Source: Secundilactobacillus silagincola (GTDB taxonomy: Bacteria > Bacillota > Bacilli > Lactobacillales > Lactobacillaceae). From it: DNA of 64,000 nt. Positions 60,901 to 64,000 of the stretch are shown in pieces. The DNA is taken from contig NZ_BCMJ01000001.1 of the NCBI RefSeq assembly GCF_002583405.1, positions 227,438-291,437 of the forward strand. Reading direction: 5' to 3'. Every line of letters starts with the position of its first letter. Positions within the stretch are counted from its first letter, which is position 1. A program made the translations under genes and the position numbers. The notes beneath the pieces are model-generated. The model was not told the DNA's origin and searched no databases. It worked only from the letters and a program-made list of their open reading frames with translations.

Positions 60901-61418
60901 GCCAGTTTCTCTAGTCCCGCTAGTTTACAAAGCGACTCTTTTAATGTCTGTCTAACTTGGTACTCAGCCTTGGCCAGGTCAGTCCAAGCGGCTTTATTAT
61001 TTGGCGTATATTTAACCGTTTGTTGATAAACCATCTGCTTAAACGCCAAATTTGTTAACCTTTCTTGAAGTGTCTTACTTACTAGATCAGACGGTATTCT
61101 TCTCTGCTTTTGTTCATCTAAGATCATCTGAACTGTATCTGGTAACGACCGAATGAAACCAACATGCTTGTAAAAGTCCTTCCTCGGATTGTACTGTTGC
61201 CAAATTTTCCGAAAACCTGCTGATGTTGGTAGGTTCTTTTTTTGATCAGTCACAAAAAATGCTCGAAAACTAGGTTCTTTATTGGCTTGCTGACATAAAA
61301 ACCTCTTTACTGCGTAGCTTTTACCGGTCCCAGTTATTGCACTCATCAACATCAGATGGGAATGTTTTTCTGACTGAGTTATTTCCGCATACATTCTTTC
61401 AAAATCTTCAACTTGCAC
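57900..61418 (-). CDS. ddmD: DdmD-like SF2 helicase-nuclease, plasmid defence
   Basis: A 1,172-residue protein. Helicase motifs in order: Walker A AITGTGKSYA (Lys33), DEFD Walker B (about 247-250), motif III LGLSATAK (about 513-520), motif V SAYQTLGVGQNLQ (about 719-731), motif VI IQALGRMNRTF (about 838-848). The C-terminus carries a restriction-endonuclease-like motif: ELFDF, then AIDFKNW with D1085 and K1087, followed by a Gln-rich QQSIEQERQ helix, i.e. PD-(D/E)XK-type. Size, two-part design and the overlapping downstream gene match DdmD, which unwinds and degrades invading plasmid DNA when recruited by DdmE. The GTG at 61418 has AAGGAGG 8 nt upstream and is preferred to the in-frame start at 61478. 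The region looks more AT-rich than its neighbours, as in acquired defence genes. Confidence 0.75.
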   Translation of the reverse strand: MQVEDFERMYAEITQSEKHSHLMLMSAITGTGKSYAVKRFLCQQANKEPSFRAFFVTDQKKNLPTSAGFRKIWQQYNPRKDFYKHVGFIRSLPDTVQMILDEQKQRRIPSDLVSKTLQERLTNLAFKQMVYQQTVKYTPNNKAAWTDLAKAEYQVRQTLKESLCKLAGLEKLASEDVPVAIQQYVAKINSPACEWINRIYPTIDIEKRQILIMTTDKFIRSYTSFFKQNGTLFQYSRVLKESLVVLDEFDSTKKQLWNKGLEDTLNLKVDLLSLFRAIHQALDWESKQIPVALQEILEKQTRIKKLLKTADKYDQNYKLSYLYKTKEIQQNDNYLIHLPEYRDISATGNWYVHLNQQTNSVELDHHEAGKSIGDKFDFTEMLDNVGRFIREFAHQMLFCGEAYAQKRNLNVSASQNRISTREACYTVYDALGFSRNQIEILLGLDSGLLGSKSPSTVKFKGRKYHFQKSGLSLYEFVNAERHDLRTDINAAFFSVTPERYLLNVISKANVLGLSATAKIPTVLDNYDLTYLRQELGDHYLDGNKQITAKTKAEFDLAKRYHKAGIQVDADCASVQKTIVKVMAEHDITLSPTDYQKVSEMDSRLDQQLNNIEDSSKNYCRERYIGLFDSFIDFLSDETVTSYLGLQSKLPSKDDKLSAPLIEEVFEGLAPILSDNEDNLPQLRVISTLNSNGDGPSITQQIHDALRLPSDETTRIYLLSAYQTLGVGQNLQHTLSEFEKSHVRSIAGKNSQGDQRSLQADLAGMYLGDITHILTNLKDSNLDEDLVRYVTELEYLEDAEELPQNEVQAKIAAVVHGVKGRIRPKTVPSEIASIARTVIQALGRMNRTFNKNKRIKILVFNRVLDKLSEVRLPQMELSPEMQAVLSIGQVPAEPDASTEEIAKRKATKMTFRDLERLLTGGLNTSRKRANEYQNARQYLLKYPTINTKKLKQLQSQQLSCLQYLPNKELATQYQALQESQSEFSFENNYLDGPSITVSPKDAGLPSMCLYQGLEAYLKKLGYATEWQPNEWILNPVQFNNLYRGLLGEVSGQFIVEDIWSVKLQPFQELRHNELFDFKLAQHVAIDFKNWRGPHQQSIEQERQHVYHKLAQLDADSDQPWRVAIINIVSSDEVVPKLTADKRILEIPALINEAGEVVLTDDNKRDIGVFFHGE

Positions 61419-61508
61419 TTTATCATCCTCCTTATAAAAATTAGTTAGTATTGTACTACAAAAATAATTATTATCCAATATTTTAATAATTATTCATTAT
61501 ATGATATA

Positions 61509-61550
61509 AAAAGAGCGGTAAATTTTCTAAACAATTTGCCGCTCTTCTTT
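61509..61550. terminator. Bidirectional terminator
   Basis: AAGAGCGGTAAATT / AATTTGCCGCTCTT with an 8-nt loop and flanking A/T runs, between the TetR gene (minus strand) and the start of the ddmD-like gene. It insulates the ddm module. Confidence 0.85.
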
Positions 61551-61563
61551 ATTATCAAACCGT

Positions 61564-62121
61564 TTAACCCATAATCAATGCCAGTACTCGATCTAAGTTA
61601 GTTTCAAAATCTTCTTTAATCGTTTGTAAATTCCCCGCTGACTGCGAATGAACCGAAATATTTTCACCCAGTACTAAATCAATCAGTAACTGTGTGGCTC
61701 GTCGCAGATCATTTTCATTCTCAATACTGCTTTTCAGTAATTGCGTAATCAAACTGTATAAGCCTTGAAATGCCTCGGCGACAGCGGGATGTTCCCGATA
61801 TTCAGAAAGTAACCCTAAATCATTAATCAACTGTTGATCCTGATTACCAAAAACAATAATCATCGCTAATTTCTTCAACGCTGTTTGACCAGTTTCACCC
61901 ATTAGGTGCTGGTATAAATAAGCGAGCAGGTTCTGTAGGCTCTTTGCCATTGCTTTACCACGTAAATCGTCACTATTTTCCGCGTAACGATACATAGATT
62001 GTGGCTGGATATCTAATGTTTTAGCAACTTTCGTGATTGTCACGTCTTTAAATCCGGATTTACTTGCGATTTCTAACGCAGCATTAATCACCAAATCATC
62101 GTTCAAAATTCTCTTTTTCAT
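61564..62121 (-). CDS. TetR-family transcriptional regulator
   Basis: A 185-residue TetR regulator; HTH in LVINAALEIASKSGFKDVTI ... TLDIQPQSMYRYAENSDDLR. GGAGG lies 5 nt before the ATG at 62121; the longer reading from 62133 starts inside the Shine-Dalgarno. Divergent from the amidohydrolase-isochorismatase pair, with 152 nt between. That gap contains a palindromic-looking repeat family TTGATAAACTTATCAACTAA / AACTAAGTTTATCATTACT / TAGCTTAGCAACTAAG / AATAACTAAG (62150-62225), likely TetR operators. Confidence 0.86.
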   Translation of the reverse strand: MKKRILNDDLVINAALEIASKSGFKDVTITKVAKTLDIQPQSMYRYAENSDDLRGKAMAKSLQNLLAYLYQHLMGETGQTALKKLAMIIVFGNQDQQLINDLGLLSEYREHPAVAEAFQGLYSLITQLLKSSIENENDLRRATQLLIDLVLGENISVHSQSAGNLQTIKEDFETNLDRVLALIMG

Positions 62122-62149
62122 AACAACCTCCAAATTTTTTCAAAAAAAG

Positions 62150-62228
62150 CCTTGATAAACTTATCAACTAAGTTTATCATTACTTCTCGTAGCTTAGCAA
62201 CTAAGAATTAAACTTAATAACTAAGTTT
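62150..62228. promoter_or_regulatory. Operator/promoter region between tetR and the decarboxylase operon
   Basis: Several copies of AACTAAG or its complement occur in close order, including a palindrome TGATAAACTTATCA (62153-62166) followed by AACTAAGTTTATCA, then CAACTAAGAATTAAACT and TAACTAAGTT. The spaced repeats suggest multiple binding sites for the TetR-type regulator controlling both directions. Confidence 0.5.
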
Positions 62229-62273
62229 TTCTTCGTTTAACATCACGATAACCCACAGGAGGCCGATGACAAA

Positions 62274-63251
62274 ATGGCACAACAACACATTATTTCTTTA
62301 GAAGAACATTTCATTACACCCGACTTTGAAACTAACATTAAAACCGGTGATACCCCTCAGGCAAAAGCCATCCGTCAGATTATCGACCGCTGTGAAAACT
62401 TAGGCGACTCACGAATTGCTGAAATGGATGCAGCCGGTATTGATCGACAAATTATTTCACTTACGGCACCAGCCACTGAGAATATGGCTCCTGAAAAGGC
62501 CGTTCCGCTAGCTAAAAAGACCAATAATCTGCTTGGAAAAGCGGTTTTACAGTATCCTGAACGTTTTGGTGGTTTTGCAACACTACCTACAAGCGCACCA
62601 AAGGAAGCAGCTGCTGAATTAGAACGGACTGTTAGCGAGTATGGTTTTTCCGGTGCCTTAATTAACGGTACCAGCCAAGGCCGCTACATGGATGACCCCG
62701 ATTTCGATCCCATTTTTGCCAAAGCAGAGTCATTGAACGTGCCGATTTATTTACACCCTGGTTTACCTTCGAAAACGGTTGTTGATGCTTGTTATCGCGG
62801 TAATTTTTCGGAACAAGTCACCGCACAGTTCAGCTCAGCAGGATTTGGCTGGCACATCGAAACTGCCATTCACGTTATTCATCTGATCTTAGGTGGTGTC
62901 TTTGACAGACATCCAAATCTAAAATTAGTGACTGGTCATTTAGGCGAAGGTTTAATGTTCGCTGTCCAACGGTTAGACACTCTGCTGCCACCAGAAATTT
63001 CTAAATTACAGCATCCTGTTAGTTATTACCTGCAGAATAATATCTACTATACGATTTCGGGTTATAACTCCGAACCGCAATTCCTGGAACTCTATTCGCA
63101 AGTTGGTGCCGATCATATTCTCTTCTCCGTTGATTACCCTTACGTTTCAATGGCGGATACCCGGAAATTTGTTGAAAACTTACCAATCGATCCAAACTCT
63201 AAGAACAAAATTTTTGCAACTAACGCTGAAAAACTTTTAAACCGTAACTAA
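62274..63251 (+). CDS. Decarboxylase-type amidohydrolase (gamma-resorcylate decarboxylase-like)
   Basis: A 325-residue TIM-barrel enzyme of the amidohydrolase 2 (ACMSD) family. Metal- and substrate-binding motifs as in 2,6-dihydroxybenzoate decarboxylases: N-terminal SLEEHFITP, YLHPGLPSK (about 161-169), the region around SSAGFGWHIETAIHVIHLIL, VTGHLGEGLMF (about 221-231) and the late FSVDYPY (catalytic Asp, about 285-291). It would act on hydroxybenzoate-like acids; the exact substrate is unknown. AGGAGG precedes the ATG. Co-transcribed with the isochorismatase-like gene 25 nt downstream and regulated by the divergent TetR. Confidence 0.88.
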   Translation: MAQQHIISLEEHFITPDFETNIKTGDTPQAKAIRQIIDRCENLGDSRIAEMDAAGIDRQIISLTAPATENMAPEKAVPLAKKTNNLLGKAVLQYPERFGGFATLPTSAPKEAAAELERTVSEYGFSGALINGTSQGRYMDDPDFDPIFAKAESLNVPIYLHPGLPSKTVVDACYRGNFSEQVTAQFSSAGFGWHIETAIHVIHLILGGVFDRHPNLKLVTGHLGEGLMFAVQRLDTLLPPEISKLQHPVSYYLQNNIYYTISGYNSEPQFLELYSQVGADHILFSVDYPYVSMADTRKFVENLPIDPNSKNKIFATNAEKLLNRN

Positions 63252-63276
63252 GTCCTTTACCTGGGAGGTAATCTTC

Positions 63277-63852
63277 ATGAATGAATTAAACTTTGATCCA
63301 ACACACACCGCTTTTGTCGGCATCGATTTACACGCTGGTCTTAATCTGCCCTATGCGCCATACACTTACCAGCAAGTAAGTGATAACGCCGTTAAGCTTG
63401 CTAACGCGGCTGCCAAAGCTGGTGCATTTATCGACCTCACTCAGATTCCAGTAACCGATGGCAAAGATCGTGTGATGCCAAAAACCGATATGGATTTAAA
63501 GACTGGCAGTGCACCAATTGCGAAGCCAGAACTCTTACCAGAACTAGCCCAAATTGATGGTGTTCATGTCACTCCTAAAATTGCTTGGAGCGGTTTTTAC
63601 GGCACTGATTTAGAAATGGAATTACGCCGACGCCATATTGATATGATTGTTTTATTCGGGGTAGCTACCGAATACGGTGTGGATACTACGGCCAGAGATG
63701 CATATGATCGTGGCTATAACCAAATTTTCGTCGAAGATGCAATGACGGCATGGTCGCAAGAAGCCCAGACTTTTGAGACAGAAACAATCTTCCCTAAAAT
63801 GGGACAGGTAAGGTCGACACAACAAGTGATTGATGCTTTAAATCAAAATTAA
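63277..63852 (+). CDS. Isochorismatase-like hydrolase lacking the nucleophilic cysteine
   Basis: A 191-residue alpha/beta protein of the isochorismatase superfamily. The first motif is AFVGIDLHAGL (usual VDVQNDF type), the middle motif KIAWSGFYGTDLEMELRRRH, and the third motif VLFGVATEYGVDTTARDA. The position of the catalytic Cys in nicotinamidase-type enzymes (usually TDYCV) is Gly here (TEYGV), as in true isochorismatases of the PhzD type, so a Cys-dependent amidase activity is unlikely. It might hydrolyse a vinyl ether or act without covalent catalysis. GGGAGG lies 8 nt before the ATG; partner of the upstream decarboxylase gene. Confidence 0.87.
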   Translation: MNELNFDPTHTAFVGIDLHAGLNLPYAPYTYQQVSDNAVKLANAAAKAGAFIDLTQIPVTDGKDRVMPKTDMDLKTGSAPIAKPELLPELAQIDGVHVTPKIAWSGFYGTDLEMELRRRHIDMIVLFGVATEYGVDTTARDAYDRGYNQIFVEDAMTAWSQEAQTFETETIFPKMGQVRSTQQVIDALNQN

Positions 63853-63863
63853 CAGTGCGAAAA

Positions 63864-63879
63864 TGTTTCACATGAAACA
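63864..63879. other. parS-like palindrome variant
   Basis: TGTTTCACATGAAACA, identical to the site at 15427 and one base from the parS consensus. It lies in the intergenic region just after the isochorismatase-like gene. Confidence 0.45.
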
Positions 63880-63907
63880 TTTTCCAACGAAGAAACTTAA
63901 AAATACA

Positions 63908-63952
63908 AAAGACGCATTCTCAGACCAAAATTGGTCAGAAGAATGCGTCTTT
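63908..63952. terminator. Rho-independent terminator
   Basis: AAAGACGCATTCT / AGAATGCGTCTTT with inner AGACC/GGTC pairs, after the decarboxylase-isochorismatase operon. No gene was seen in the remaining 48 nt of the window. Confidence 0.88.
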
Positions 63953-64000
63953 GCTGTTCACACTAAAAGAATCCCTACTACATCGTTTCATTATAGCTAC

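Overview
The window looks like a piece of chromosome from a heterofermentative lactic acid bacterium of the Lactobacillaceae (the Levilactobacillus/Lentilactobacillus/Secundilactobacillus sort). The case rests on moderate-to-low GC, strong AGGAGG ribosome binding sites, frequent GTG and TTG starts, CcpA-type cre sites, and a vitamin B12-dependent pdu (1,2-propanediol/glycerol) microcompartment operon laid out as in those genera. Species is not assigned. No rRNA, tRNA, CRISPR array or insertion sequence was seen.

Layout. (1) 1-3.6 kb: a glycine betaine/carnitine/choline-type ABC transporter (cut at the left edge), a HAD phosphatase and a uracil-DNA glycosylase-family protein. (2) 3.8-10.8 kb: an atypical flavin disulfide oxidoreductase, then a phosphonate island: PhnD-PhnC-PhnE-PhnE transporter plus one fused PhnX-PhnW enzyme, behind a Pho-box-like array of 11-bp-spaced direct repeats. 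It should import 2-aminoethylphosphonate and turn it into acetaldehyde and phosphate. (3) 11-15.3 kb: a sugar/H+ symporter, an ABC-F protein with one degenerate ATP site, and an unknown protein. (4) 15.5-33 kb: the pdu operon on the minus strand (pduABCDEGHKJLMNO, a GlcG-like gene, pduPQWU), apparently continuing into an old-yellow-enzyme reductase and a tyrosine phosphatase, with the divergent regulator pocR at its head. (5) 33-38.2 kb: a GH31 alpha-glucosidase with an MFS transporter and a divergent LacI regulator with two perfect palindromic operators. (6) 38-54 kb: acetyltransferases, several NmrA/SDR/MDR oxidoreductases with TetR/MarR regulators, a glycosyltransferase, a DyP peroxidase, a small unlisted membrane protein, a TetM-like GTPase and a cation efflux protein. 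(7) 54-64 kb: two paralogous TetR <> decarboxylase-type amidohydrolase cassettes flanking a two-gene module.

The most interesting module is at 55.8-61.4 kb: a ~1,172-residue SF2 helicase with a C-terminal PD-(D/E)XK-like nuclease motif, overlapping a ~703-codon gene. Size, order, overlap and motifs fit the DdmD-DdmE plasmid-elimination system (DdmE is an Argonaute-like protein). Here the ddmE-like gene carries a single in-frame TAG stop. It is one of three simple gene-breaking lesions in the window: an in-frame TAA in an NmrA-family gene at 42.6 kb, an exact 8-bp tandem duplication in the amidohydrolase gene at 54.7 kb, and this amber codon.

Two genome-scale signals also appear. A conserved 3'-UTR element, with near-identical flank but different terminator hairpins, follows four unrelated genes. 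A perfect parS-type site lies at 45.5 kb with three one- or two-base variants elsewhere, which suggests proximity to the chromosome origin.
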